DNA of 56,092 bases from RUG11690 sp045616665. GTDB taxonomy: Bacteria > Bacteroidota > Bacteroidia > Bacteroidales > WCHB1-69. The stretch spans positions 1-56,092 of the forward strand of contig JAZLHE010000027.1 of NCBI GenBank assembly GCA_045616665.1, given 5' to 3'. Within the stretch, counting starts at the first letter, position 1; each line of letters opens with the position of its first letter. Under the pieces are notes generated by a model. The model worked only from the letters and a program-made list of their open reading frames with translations, was not told the origin of the DNA and made no database searches. Both the position numbers and the translations under genes were made by a program. Below are positions 23,652 to 33,500 of the stretch, piece after piece.

Positions 23652-24643
23652 ATGACACCAAGACTTTTCAAATCCGAAAACAACGCCAAGGCGGAGGAGT
23701 TCAAACGATTCCTTCCCGTAAACGTCACCTGCTCGTTCCGCTCGCCCCGGCCATAGCGCAGTGCGAGAACAAATACCTGCTCCCCGTCATCGGCAGACCG
23801 CTGTTTGACCGCCTTTCGGACTTCTACGAAACCGAAGACCGCAATGACGACACCCTCGAATCCCTCCTGGAACTCTGTCAGTACGCCGTCATACGGCTCG
23901 CCTATTGGCAGGACTTCGACCTGCTCTCCGTCTCCCTCTCCGACAAGGGGGCTGCCGACAACGCCGGGGAGGGAAGACTATACAGGTACCAGGCAGACGC
24001 GCTGCGCCTCTCCCTAAAAAACAGCGGATTCGACCAGCTCGACACGGTGCTGGAGTTCTGCGACAACCATGCCGCCGCATTGCCGGAATACCTGCAAAGT
24101 CCCGCCTTCCAGCAGTCACACGGGACGCTGGTGAAGACCACCAGGGACTTTGACGAAATCTTCAACATCGGAGGCTCACGCCTCGTATTCCTCAAAATGC
24201 GCTACTTCATTCGCGAAACCGAGGAAACGGAACTCCAGCACCGGCTGGGACCCGCCTTCTGCGGGGAACTCCTCGCCGCTGACGAGGCGGAGGAGAGATA
24301 CTCCAGAATCCTGCCCCAGATACGCCGCTTCATCGTCTTCTGGTCGGTGGCTGACGGAATAGGCGAACTGCACCGGATGCCGACCGAAAAGGGCCTGCTG
24401 TTTGAAACGCAGAAGGCGACATCATCATCCGGCACCGAAACCGCCGTGGTTCCGGCTGCCGAACTGGAACGGATGGCGCGGGAGTACCGCCAGAAGGCGG
24501 AAAGACACCTCGCCAACGCAGTGGCGACACTCAAACAGCACATAGCCGAATACCCGGCATACAAGTCCTTCGCAGGCGAAAACGCCCCGAAGAACGAGAC
24601 TTTCCACAGAGACAACACCAACCGCAAAATATTCTTCGCATGA
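23652..24643 (+). pseudogene. Head-tail connector-like gene with apparent -1 frameshift
   Basis: The ATG at 23652 follows the portal stop by 2 bp and opens MTPRLFKSENNAKAEEFKR, then FLPVNVTCSF, a typical start for phage connector proteins of this phylum. That frame stops at 23754-23756. From about 23735 the frame one base back continues (LAPAIAQCENKYLLPVIGRPL) without stop to 24643. Joining the two gives a normal protein of about 330 residues. No classical slippery heptamer is visible at gctcgttccgctcgccccgg, so a 1-base deletion (real or from sequencing) is more likely than programmed shifting. The gene overlaps the next by ATGA. Confidence 0.6.
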
Positions 24644-25044
24644 TGGAATCACCGACCTTTCTAATCATCTCCTCGATAGCCAATTTCCTATTGAGCGGGA
24701 CAACCATCTGGGGAATCCTCAAATGGCTGTCCGAGCGGAAACTCCGCAAAATTGACGAGCAGTCCCGTGAAACGTCCCTTGAAACGCAGCGTTTCGAGGC
24801 ACTCACCCAGCAAATCGAATACCAGAAGCAGCTCATCGCCGAATACATCAGCAACGAGCAGGCACGGGACGAACTCGACGACAAGCAGCGCGAACTCATC
24901 GCCACGCTCAAACGCAACTCCGCCCGCATAGAGGCGGACAAGATAGAACTCGAAAGGCAGCTCGCACTCTCAAGGGCGCACGAGTGCTTTAGAAGCGACT
25001 GCCCGGACAGAATGAAGAAAACCGACAAAACCGCATCGATATGA
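24640..25044 (+). CDS. Membrane-anchored coiled-coil protein
   Basis: The product is 134 residues. The N-terminal 30 form a hydrophobic helix (FLIISSIANFLLSGTTIWGIL), followed by a continuous charged coiled coil (about residues 35-110). The C-terminus has ECFRSDCPDRMKK with two Cys. It overlaps genes on both sides. Topology resembles i-spanins or membrane-tethered tail assembly helpers. The position among connector genes argues for morphogenesis, the topology for lysis. Confidence 0.55.
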   Translation: MMESPTFLIISSIANFLLSGTTIWGILKWLSERKLRKIDEQSRETSLETQRFEALTQQIEYQKQLIAEYISNEQARDELDDKQRELIATLKRNSARIEADKIELERQLALSRAHECFRSDCPDRMKKTDKTASI

Positions 25045-25574
25045 ACTGCCCGCAAGACTACACCGGCGACATCCACTGCTCGCCGCAGGCCTTCAGCGAC
25101 TACCTGCGCAAACTCGCCGCCTGCCACAAATCCATAAACCACACGGCCGAAGAACCGCACTTCTTCCGGGGCGAACTCGAAGAGTTCTATGTCGGTTTCC
25201 GAGACCGCCTCAACTTTCCCGCACTCGTCCAGGAGGGCAGCGAAATACGCTTCACCTCCGACAATGCCGACAACGCCTTCAAGGAACGGGAATCCGCCTT
25301 TATGGTCGTTCAGTCCTATCCGGACGACAACGACTATGATGCCATCTACGAGGCCTTCGACCTCTGCGAACGTATCGGGGACGAGATCATCCGCCGGATG
25401 AACCGCGACAAATACGATTCGCAGTGCATGGAAGTCAAGGACTTCCTGCTTGACGATGTCTCCGCCATCCAAATCCAGAACACGCGGGAAAGGTATGTCG
25501 GCGTGCGCTACACGTTCACCACCAAGACCCCGTTCTGGAACGAAACCGACAACAGCAAATGGAGAAGACTATGA
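25041..25574 (+). CDS. Phage head-tail joining or tail-completion protein
   Basis: The product is 177 residues, acidic and mixed alpha/beta (NAFKERESAFMVVQSYPDDNDYDAIYEAFDLCERIGDEIIRR; VSAIQIQNTRERYVGVRYTFTTKTPFW). The ending with an aromatic-rich beta hairpin is like phage tail terminator proteins. It starts with ATGA overlap on the previous gene and overlaps the next. It is assigned by place between portal/connector and tail genes. Confidence 0.5.
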   Translation: MNCPQDYTGDIHCSPQAFSDYLRKLAACHKSINHTAEEPHFFRGELEEFYVGFRDRLNFPALVQEGSEIRFTSDNADNAFKERESAFMVVQSYPDDNDYDAIYEAFDLCERIGDEIIRRMNRDKYDSQCMEVKDFLLDDVSAIQIQNTRERYVGVRYTFTTKTPFWNETDNSKWRRL

Positions 25575-26323
25575 ACGAGATTAGAATCATCATAGACGGA
25601 CGGGAGTCCGCCTACAACGCGCCATCCTGCTTTGACGAAATGCGGCGGGAACAACTGCTCGCCCTATGTCGGATGAACCGAAACGGTGATGAAACGGACT
25701 TCTACGCCGCAATGTCCGGCATTGACGCTGAAACCTGGAACTCCATCCCGTTTGAGCAGCGCTACCACGTCAAACGGCTGTTCGACTTCGCATTCACACG
25801 CAGCCCGGAAATCTCCAGACAGCTGCTTCCCTACATCGAAGCCGGCGGCGTTCGGATGATCGGCTTCCAGCCGAACTTCTCGAACACCACCTGGGAGGAG
25901 TTCATATACGCAGACGGCTATATGCTTGCCGGAAAGTTCCGCCAAGCCGCCGCCGTGCTCTACAGGCCGCAGCGCGAAGACTACAACGGCGAGACCGACC
26001 GCAGAATCCCGTTTTCCATCTACGGCACGGACACGAGGATGAAACTCTTTGAAGACGTTGGCGAAGACCAGCTTCTGGCGTTCCTGCTGTGCTACAAGTC
26101 GCTGCGGAAACGCAACCTCGAAGACAAGTACCCCAACGTGTTCGCACGCCGTCCAAGAAAGCCGAAGACATCGCCGAACCAGCAACCGCCCGCTTTCTCC
26201 TGGGTGTCCGTCCACCGAGACATTATGGGCGACCAGTTCTATGACGAAGGCAAGTTCTTCGCCTCCAACGTCCACGTCATCCTCGGCAGGCTCGATAGGG
26301 TGATTCGAAATAAAAAAAATTGA
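25571..26323 (+). CDS. Phage protein, tail-assembly region (250 aa)
   Basis: The product is 250 residues from the ATG at 25571 with ATGA overlap. It has an acidic N-terminal region (RIIIDGRESAYNAPSCFDEMRREQLLALCRMN), central aromatic helices and a long C-terminal half (AGKFRQAAAVLYRPQREDYNGETDRRIPF). No family is certain. It ends the portal operon just before cargo operon 3. Confidence 0.55.
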   Translation: MNEIRIIIDGRESAYNAPSCFDEMRREQLLALCRMNRNGDETDFYAAMSGIDAETWNSIPFEQRYHVKRLFDFAFTRSPEISRQLLPYIEAGGVRMIGFQPNFSNTTWEEFIYADGYMLAGKFRQAAAVLYRPQREDYNGETDRRIPFSIYGTDTRMKLFEDVGEDQLLAFLLCYKSLRKRNLEDKYPNVFARRPRKPKTSPNQQPPAFSWVSVHRDIMGDQFYDEGKFFASNVHVILGRLDRVIRNKKN

Positions 26324-26350
26324 AACATACTTTTATATGAAAAAATATAG

Positions 26351-26358
26351 TATTTTTG
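26351..26358 (+). promoter_or_regulatory. Promoter -7 element of the HEPN-SecB operon
   Basis: TATTTTTG is followed by caaacgcaaattttc. The distance to the ATG at 26384 is 25 bp. The -33 region is A+T-rich without a clear TTTG at the right spacing. Confidence 0.55.
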
Positions 26359-26383
26359 CAAACGCAAATTTTCTATGTAGGGT

Positions 26384-26803
26384 ATGTATCTGAAAAAGAA
26401 ATCAAATGATAATGCCGAGGCAGCTAAATGTCTTGTGGAAGAATGTTTTTACTATGCTCCATCTGTACATTGTTCCTATTATTCTTCGCTACAACTAATT
26501 AGACATATCCTCTATAGTGTTTATTCCATTCAATATGAAGACCAATATTACCAAAATTCGTCTGGAATGCCGATAGATGGGCACAAATTTGCCATTTTTA
26601 AAATATGCGATTGCCTGACAAATAATGAAGGTATAAGTCCATCGATTGTAAACAAAAATCGACAAATTTTCCTGCAACTGCAAAAATGCAGGGTGAAAGC
26701 CGATTATTTAAACGATGACATAACTGAAAGCGAAGCGAAAATGGCTCTAAATCTTTCAAATAAACTGAACGAATTTTTTAACACGCAATATAAAATACAA
26801 TAA
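26384..26803 (+). CDS. HEPN-like protein, first gene of putative chaperone-toxin operon
   Basis: The product is 139 residues, all-helical. It matches the HEPN pattern of the UPF0332 type: an early SYYSSLQLIRHIL helix (compare YYA-F-A--L in that family), then a GHKFAIF segment, and late RVKADYLNDDITESEAKMALNLSNKLNEFF (compare R--ADY----T--EA-------A--F). HEPN proteins are often RNases in toxin-antitoxin and defence systems. The canonical R-x4-6-H active site is not evident, so catalytic activity is uncertain. It is A+T-rich, with its own promoter, 3 bp before the next gene. Confidence 0.6.
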   Translation: MYLKKKSNDNAEAAKCLVEECFYYAPSVHCSYYSSLQLIRHILYSVYSIQYEDQYYQNSSGMPIDGHKFAIFKICDCLTNNEGISPSIVNKNRQIFLQLQKCRVKADYLNDDITESEAKMALNLSNKLNEFFNTQYKIQ

Positions 26804-26806
26804 ATT

Positions 26807-27256
26807 ATGGACTCAACAGCATACATAAGAAAATGGATAGATGAAGTCTGTGATAAATTCAAAGACATACAGGTCAAATATGCGTTTGAGCAAGGAACAA
26901 GATTCCATATTATTCATGTTTTACCCGAAGCATATCAGAATAATGACGAATACGCATCTATGGTGATGGATTTTGAAGATAAATTCATAGAACTGTACCC
27001 TATGGAAGATATTGTCGTTTCAGAACCAAGCATATATGACGATATGTCAGAGGTAAGGTATGAAAAACGTTGGGGAAAGATGATGTCTAACGTGCCATTC
27101 CCTATACAGGTTGGATGTCCTATTCCGAACATGTTCGTTTCGGAAACCCTATTCAACGAAAAAATGAGACTCACTTGTGACGTTTTGAAACCCGTTTACT
27201 TGGAGAGTCCTATTCTTACGACAAGCAACAATTCTCAATATAATCTGGCTGCATAA
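26807..27256 (+). CDS. Unknown middle protein of the HEPN-SecB operon
   Basis: The product is 149 residues, mixed alpha/beta and acidic. Segments are a helix (YIRKWIDEVCDKFKDIQ), a strand-turn (VKYAFEQGTRFHIIHVLPEAY), then an acidic helix and YPMEDIVVSEPSIYDD. I recognise no family. The nucleotidyltransferase motif GSx10DxD, expected for a usual HEPN partner (MntA), is absent. The stops and starts are 3 and 2 bp apart on either side, so it must be made with its neighbours. As the centre of a three-part system it could be antitoxin or toxin. Confidence 0.6.
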   Translation: MDSTAYIRKWIDEVCDKFKDIQVKYAFEQGTRFHIIHVLPEAYQNNDEYASMVMDFEDKFIELYPMEDIVVSEPSIYDDMSEVRYEKRWGKMMSNVPFPIQVGCPIPNMFVSETLFNEKMRLTCDVLKPVYLESPILTTSNNSQYNLAA

Positions 27257-27258
27257 TT

Positions 27259-27657
27259 ATGGAAAATAAAGCGATATTTCAATTCAAATCGTACCAGGTG
27301 GTACTTTCCCATTTAGAAGTAAAAAACTTCTCACCTGAGACTTGTCAACAAGCAACAGTAAATTTCAACACGTCGCACTCGGATATCGAAAATGACGGTA
27401 ATGACATTTATGTAAAGCTGGATTCCTCCATTAAAGGCCCCGATGATAGTTTTGCCATTGAGGTGTCAGTGGTGGGAATATTTTCATTCGAGGAAGAATG
27501 TACCACAGAAGAAAAAAAGATGCTCGTTGAAATCAATGCCCCCGCTATACTATTTCCGTATGTGCGCGCGCACATATCAGCACTAACCTCAATCAGTGGC
27601 ATTCCGCCTATCATTTTGCCGACAATCAACTTCGCGCAAATGAATCAGAAAAAATAA
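27259..27657 (+). CDS. SecB-like chaperone
   Basis: The product is 132 residues. From about residue 93 to 126 it carries the SecB core signature: APAILFPYVRAHISALT, then IPPIILPTINF, matching the FPYAR-ISDL and FPPL-L-PVNF elements of SecB. The first half has the alternating strands expected for that fold. SecB-like proteins outside the Sec pathway serve as the chaperone of toxin-antitoxin-chaperone modules, where they guard an unstable antitoxin. It is last in the operon and is followed by a strong terminator. Bacteroidota generally lack the proteobacterial SecB role, which supports a specialised function. Confidence 0.7.
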   Translation: MENKAIFQFKSYQVVLSHLEVKNFSPETCQQATVNFNTSHSDIENDGNDIYVKLDSSIKGPDDSFAIEVSVVGIFSFEEECTTEEKKMLVEINAPAILFPYVRAHISALTSISGIPPIILPTINFAQMNQKK

Positions 27658-27671
27658 CGAAATATATTTCT

Positions 27672-27699
27672 AAACCGCCACTAAGTGAGCGGTTTTTTT
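27672..27699 (+). terminator. Terminator of the HEPN-SecB operon
   Basis: aaaccgc (27672-27678) pairs with gcggttt (27689-27695), with an inner cact/agtg pair, followed by more Ts. It is 15 bp after the SecB-like stop. Confidence 0.85.
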
Positions 27700-27726
27700 G
27701 TCCCCTGCCATTTGATATGACAGTTG

Positions 27727-27734
27727 TATGTTTG
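27727..27734 (+). promoter_or_regulatory. Promoter -7 element after cargo 3
   Basis: TATGTTTG is a TAnnTTTG match, 10 bp before the ATG at 27744. Transcription would start only a few bases before the start codon. Confidence 0.5.
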
Positions 27735-27743
27735 CAGCAAAAA

Positions 27744-28214
27744 ATGAACCACCGAGTCACAACCACAATCCAAGGCAAAACCATCACCAGCGAGGAGTTC
27801 TACAAGGAAGCCCAAAGATGGGCTTCAAGGGTGAGAGCCCTTGCCAAGCGCAACGCGATGGGATTCGCCAAAGGCAAGAAAAAGCCCTCCCACACATACA
27901 AGACCGGCAAGAAGGCAGGCAAGGTGGAAAAGAAGCTGAGCGCATCCATCCGCTATAAGATAGAACACTACAGCCGCATTCCCGAAAGCATCGGCTTTCT
28001 CATCCCGATTCACGGAATCTGGAGGGAATGGGCCGTGGGCTACGGCCAGCCACGTGTTCCCGGCAAATACGTCAATCCCCATCCGATGGTGCGCCGCTCA
28101 ATGGTTGACTGGATTGACGACCCCATTGACCAAAACACCGAAAAACTATTCGACATAGCCGCAGAGTTCTGGGGCGATGAGTTCCTGGTCAACTTTTTTG
28201 GGACGAAAATGTAA
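27744..28214 (+). CDS. Phage tail-completion (HK97 gp10-like) protein
   Basis: The product is 156 residues from the ATG at 27744. The N-terminal half is basic (WASRVRALAKRNAMGFAKGKKKPSHTYKTGKKAGKVEKK). The C-terminal half has aromatic-rich GIWREWAVGYGQPRVPGKYVNPHPMVRRSMVDWID, like tail-completion proteins of the gp10/minor tail Z group, where a YVNPHP or similar turn precedes a final helix. It stands alone between two cargo insertions. Confidence 0.55.
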   Translation: MNHRVTTTIQGKTITSEEFYKEAQRWASRVRALAKRNAMGFAKGKKKPSHTYKTGKKAGKVEKKLSASIRYKIEHYSRIPESIGFLIPIHGIWREWAVGYGQPRVPGKYVNPHPMVRRSMVDWIDDPIDQNTEKLFDIAAEFWGDEFLVNFFGTKM

Positions 28215-28482
28215 GCATTTGACGGGAAAACCAACACCTTGAGACACCAAAATTAGAAATCTTCCGCCGCCTGTTGTGGATTTTCCTCGGTATATCCGGG
28301 AAGTTTTCAATGAAAAAAAATTTTTTCGAGACTATTGCTTTTCTTACGGAAAATTATTATTATTGCACCGTGGTATCTATACGATGGAAATGAAATGCGT
28401 GCTGCCAATACTAAGCCTCCTTCCCGCACTATTCCCCCCATATTTCAGCATAAAATTTAACACCCTATAAAATTTCAAGAAT
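28215..28482. other. Intergenic stretch before T9SS cargo genes
   Basis: This is A+T-rich with no supported gene. Open frames are short and lack a credible start. tattattattgcacc at 28358-28372 could be a weak promoter for the T9SS genes. No copy of the cargo repeat is found on this side. Confidence 0.4.
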
Positions 28483-30498
28483 ATGAAACGTACATTTACA
28501 TTTTTCACGTTATTCCTGCTTCTCCTCCAGATTCCAGCCTCCGCCCAGGGCGAGTGGAAGTGGGCGCACTACTGGAGCGGCGGTGACGGCTCCTATGGTG
28601 ATTATTTCAACAACATTACAAACACCGCTTTTGATGAGGAAGGGAACATTTACGTTTATGGCACTATGGGCGGAAATCCTACCATTGACGGAATGACGTT
28701 CCCATTCACCCAAGCCGGTTCGGTACTCGGCATGAACGATAAAACTATTTTGCTGGCCAAATTCGACACTTTGGGCAACATGCTGTGGTACAAGGTGGTG
28801 AAAAACAGCACTCATCTTTCCTTTCCTCTATGGATGGAAGTCCGAAATGACAAAGTCTATGTGGCCGGAAACTGTGCATTTACTGGTGATGCCCAAAATT
28901 CTTGGACGTATTATATGGATACCCTGGTGTATAAATATCAATGCAGCAGCATTCCTGTTGAGCAGCAGCATCCTCCATTCAAACCAGGTCGCAAATCCAT
29001 GTGGACTTTTTTCGCCCAGTTAGACTTGGAGGGGAATCTGATAGAAGACCATTTCGTAAATGCAATAACAAGGTTGCATTACTGGAATGGGGCAGATACT
29101 CTCACACAGAAGTGGTATCTGTGCGAAAACACCATATCACCGGTTCATATCTGTGAGGACGGGAGTATCTGCGTGTTTACGACTATAAATTATAACGATA
29201 AAGAGGAATATCCCTACACTATCGTTGTGGATGAAGACACCAACAAGACGTATGACTTGTATTTTCCGGGCAGCACTTTGCCCCAAAACAACATTTGGAA
29301 TTTCATCATGTTCAAATTCACTCCGAACTGGGAATTGGATTTCGCGAAACTGCTGGTTGACCACGCCGATGGCATTGCCCCAATTATAATAGAAATAGAA
29401 GGAACATCTGATACGCTTAGGGACTACATTTCCCCATTTTTTTATGGGATGACGTTTGATGAGGACGATAACATGTATTTAACGGGGAGACTCAAGTTGG
29501 TACAATGGATGCCAGGCTCGGGCGGAGAATTAAACAACTATCCCGTCCATATCTGGTGGGATGACAATCATCACTCAACCATGGACGATATATCTTCGGC
29601 AGAACGTTGCAATTTCATACTGAAATACAATCCCATGGGAGAGCTGCTATGGAACAACCAACACCATACGTTGGTCCAAAACGGTGCAACGGATTTGGCG
29701 TTAGTGGATTATTGGAAAAGCACGTATGATGGCAATTCAATATACGTATTAGGCAGGTGCGGATGCTCTACTGGCGGGCATATATACTTTGATAACCCTC
29801 AGCAAACACTTGTTCAAAATCCCAATACGTTAACCAACTTCGGTTTTTTTGTAAGGTACAATGCTACAACGGGAGAGTACCAGAGTCACGGCATTGAGCC
29901 GACCCAAGAACTATCCATTACCAGGAAACCGGCAATTATGAACGACAGGGTGTTGGCCATGACCTGGCACAATTCTCAAAAAAAACTTTTTCTTACTACA
30001 TGGCGAAATGATGGGACTTTTATCGAAAACGATACAATATCAGAGGTCTCACAAATAACATCCGATTCTTATGGAATCTTGAAAAAGGATGACACGCATC
30101 TTGCAGTGTTATTGCAAGCGACATGGCCGCAATCGTTAGGTGATTTCTATCTAAACTGTCCGTCAGGCCACTCCAGCGCCGTCGTGGCATATTATTACGA
30201 CCCAAGTCTTGCCGAGCCGTTGCCGGAAGACACCACGGGCATTGCCGAATATGAAGCAGGTTCAAGCAATCTGAGGATTTGGCCAAATCCGGCGAACAAC
30301 ATTCTTCATATCGAAAGTGCAAATGAGCCAATAGACCACGTTTGCATACTTGACCTGAACGGAAAGACCCTGATACGGCAATCTCTCAAAAATGTCAATC
30401 CCGTCGTCAACATAACGGATCTGCCTGCCGGCATATATATCGTTAAAACCATTTGTGATGATAGGATAGCCGTAGGCAAATTCGTCAAAACCAATTAA
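28483..30498 (+). CDS. T9SS-exported surface protein, prophage cargo 4a
   Basis: The product is 671 residues. A Sec signal peptide (residues 1-21, PASAQ) leads to repeated segments of the form FDEEGNIYVYGTMGG and FDTLGNMLWYKVV, reminiscent of SBBP-like or beta-propeller repeats. The last 75 residues are a T9SS type A sorting domain: LRIWPNPANNILHIES, VCILDLNGKTL, LPAGIYIVKT, KFVKTN. Such proteins cross the outer membrane through the type IX system and are released or attached to the surface. It is unusual in a prophage. Composition is A+T-richer than the tail genes around it. The large PKD-domain gene follows 21 bp later. Confidence 0.8.
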   Translation: MKRTFTFFTLFLLLLQIPASAQGEWKWAHYWSGGDGSYGDYFNNITNTAFDEEGNIYVYGTMGGNPTIDGMTFPFTQAGSVLGMNDKTILLAKFDTLGNMLWYKVVKNSTHLSFPLWMEVRNDKVYVAGNCAFTGDAQNSWTYYMDTLVYKYQCSSIPVEQQHPPFKPGRKSMWTFFAQLDLEGNLIEDHFVNAITRLHYWNGADTLTQKWYLCENTISPVHICEDGSICVFTTINYNDKEEYPYTIVVDEDTNKTYDLYFPGSTLPQNNIWNFIMFKFTPNWELDFAKLLVDHADGIAPIIIEIEGTSDTLRDYISPFFYGMTFDEDDNMYLTGRLKLVQWMPGSGGELNNYPVHIWWDDNHHSTMDDISSAERCNFILKYNPMGELLWNNQHHTLVQNGATDLALVDYWKSTYDGNSIYVLGRCGCSTGGHIYFDNPQQTLVQNPNTLTNFGFFVRYNATTGEYQSHGIEPTQELSITRKPAIMNDRVLAMTWHNSQKKLFLTTWRNDGTFIENDTISEVSQITSDSYGILKKDDTHLAVLLQATWPQSLGDFYLNCPSGHSSAVVAYYYDPSLAEPLPEDTTGIAEYEAGSSNLRIWPNPANNILHIESANEPIDHVCILDLNGKTLIRQSLKNVNPVVNITDLPAGIYIVKTICDDRIAVGKFVKTN

Positions 30499-30519
30499 TA
30501 AACCCTAAATTCAACCATT

Positions 30520-33500
30520 ATGAAAAACGTACTGAAAAAACTGCTTTTGCCGCTGGTTCTATGCGGCATAATGACGGCACAGGCCCAATCCGAATGCGAC
30601 CTGTACATCAATGCCGATTTCGACTCCGAATGACTGCTTATGGATATGAGTACTGCCGGGCAGACCCCTATCGTGGGCTATTTTTGGTCAACCCCGTTTG
30701 GCGACGCATCCACGCCAAATCACACCATAGTCGTCAATCAGACAGGCGACTACGTCATCAAGCATCTTGTGCAAAACGAGTGCGGGTGCGAGGGTTTCGA
30801 AGAGATTATCGTCCGTGTGTTGAAGCCCTCAAAACTCGTGTTGTCGTGCTACGGCACCGTGTGCGCAGGGTCGGAAGCGACATACACCCTGTTGAATCCA
30901 AACTGCTCGCAATATATGTGGAGCGTTGACGGCGGCACATACACTGCGAATCCCTCAAACCCGGCGACCATAAATGTGCAATGGGGCAATCCTGCCTCCG
31001 GTTATGGGGTTATTTCCATTGATGAGTCATTTTGCAATTCCCCCTGCGAAGCACTGTCGTCAATCAAAATCCCGGTCATATCAGACAACACCTCCATTTC
31101 CGGTCCGTCGGTTGTCTGTGTGGGCGATGTACAGCAATACGAGCTGCCCGTGTGGGGCTCCACACAGTATTACTGGAATGTCAGTCCCACTGGAGGAACG
31201 GATATCTACAACACGGAGGAGCTCAATCAGGTTCTGGTCGAATTCTTCCAAACGGGCACATACACTTTGTATGCCACATACGAGTGTGATTTCCTCAACT
31301 GCGGTCCGTTCAGCACTCAGAAGACCATCGTGGTAAAAGACACTATGAGTATAAAATCCGTTGACAACACCCTGTGCAAAGGTGCTACGGGGACATACAC
31401 CACCTGGCATGGCAACAGCGTGACATGGCGGGTGTATAACCAAAACAATGCGCAGATATACTACACCAGCGGAGTCGCATTGAACTATACCTTTGCCAAT
31501 GCGGGAAGGTACAAGATTGTGGCTTCCAACAGCAACTATTGCGACGATGCCGAGTATCTCGTCACCGTATTGGACAATCCTCCGGCACCCACCTTGGTCA
31601 ATGGACCGAATGAGGCCTGTCAGTATAGTGCCATCCTGCTGAGTGGAACGCCTTCCCATCCCAACTACTATCTGGAATGGGAACCGTTATGCACACCATC
31701 CATACCGCAGAGCGGAGACGAAGTCACCATCAGCTACGGAGACGAAGTGTGCGATGTGGCAGTCTATCAGATTGATGCCGAGAACGGCTGCCGCTCCACG
31801 GCGTACATCCACGAAGTGGACACTTTCCGGTTGGCGCCGCACGGTATTCCTGCTTTGACGGTTGCCTGTGCAGGTTCCACGGTACACTTCTCCGTTCCGA
31901 CCCAGGCAAATGTCACATACGAATGGACAATAACACCTGCCAATGCGGCATCTGTAATCAGCGACCATTTACAGCCATCTGTGGATATTCTCACCAATCA
32001 TCTTAGCAATGTCACGCCTCCGTATCTTGTGGACGTAACTCTAAAGAGGACTTATTGTGACAATCAGGAGGTTTATGAAACCGTTCAGATTCAGATAGAA
32101 GACGTCCTACCTCCAACATTGCAATGCCCGGATATGATATGCCAATACGAACCGGCGACGTTCGCAGCCGTCGGTGGCACCTCCGTGACTGGCCATTACA
32201 CATGGCAGTTCTCGGACACGTCGCTGCTTTTTCACGGACCTGTCTTCGACCGGGCATTCACGACATCAGGTCTCGTATCCTACACACTGACATACCAGCC
32301 TAACCCCAACTGCGACCCGGCAGTTGTGCATGGTCAAATATATGTGCAATCCGCCCCTGTTGTTGCCATCACCCGCTCCGGAGATGTTTTGTATGCGACC
32401 TATCAACCCGGCCTGTCGTACGAATGGACGCACAATGGTAACATTGTCGGTACAGACCCCACATATTCAGACGCTAATCTTAACGGGACATATTGTTGCA
32501 TGGTCTTCACAAGTACAACACCTTCCTGTACCACACTGGTTTGCTACACCATACCAATTGTCCAACCAGACACTTGCCTTCCTTTGGTAATATCGCAAAC
32601 AAATCTATATTGTGACCATGCTTCAATAAAAGCCATAAATCCATTAGGCCTGCAATTATCATGGTCCATATCCACCGGAACATACGGCTCTTATTGTTAC
32701 CCGCCACAGTCCATGGACTCGACAACGGCCTATTTCGCAGTTCCAGGAGAACATCATGTTTATGTTTATGCGGAAGATGGAGGGCAATGCTACAAGGGAA
32801 TTGGGACTGTGACTGTTGATTGCATTCCGAAATTCGAGCTTTCCTACGACTGCAACGGAAATATCATCGTGACAGACAAGTCCCTGTACAGAAGCGGATA
32901 TGCCATACCTGCCAGAACCTTCACCATAGCGGGTGTGGGCAGCGTTACACTGACAGCTCCAGCCATGTCTGGAAACATTCACATTGGAAATCCGTCGAAT
33001 GCCCCCTATACGGTCACGATGACGATGGATGGCAGCACCTGCACCTGCTCAGAATCTATCACTTTGGAGCCGAATCCGGTTATTACAAGTCTGGATGTTC
33101 CTTCCCACATGTGCAAGGAAACACCTTTCCTTTTTTCTGCGAATGTTATAGGTAGCAATTTGCAATATCGTTGGGATTTTGGTGATGGCTCGTATAATTA
33201 TGGAAATAATATTTATCACAGTTATGATAATAGCTCTGTCTCATATTCGGTAACGTTAAATGTTGAAAACCCATTTGGCTGCGTTTCTACTATGACTCAA
33301 TCGATTACAGTAGGGGCGAATGTAATATATGAGGGTCTATTATATAATCTTGCTGAAACACCTATTTGCCCCGGATTACCGCAAACAATACAGTTTTCAC
33401 CTCATACCGCCGTTAATAGTCTATATTATTGGGATTTTTCAACTGTCTCAACAACCAGTTACACTTATAATACATATCATACAGGGGACTACCGTGTACT

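Noticed and set aside
28276..28470. Open frame of 64 codons before the T9SS genes
   Set aside because: It begins at TTG, lacks domain or promoter support and has A+T-rich random composition.
30631..30633. Phage-wide reassignment of TGA to an amino acid
   Set aside because: Most phage genes here end with TGA in ATGA overlaps and have no internal TGA.
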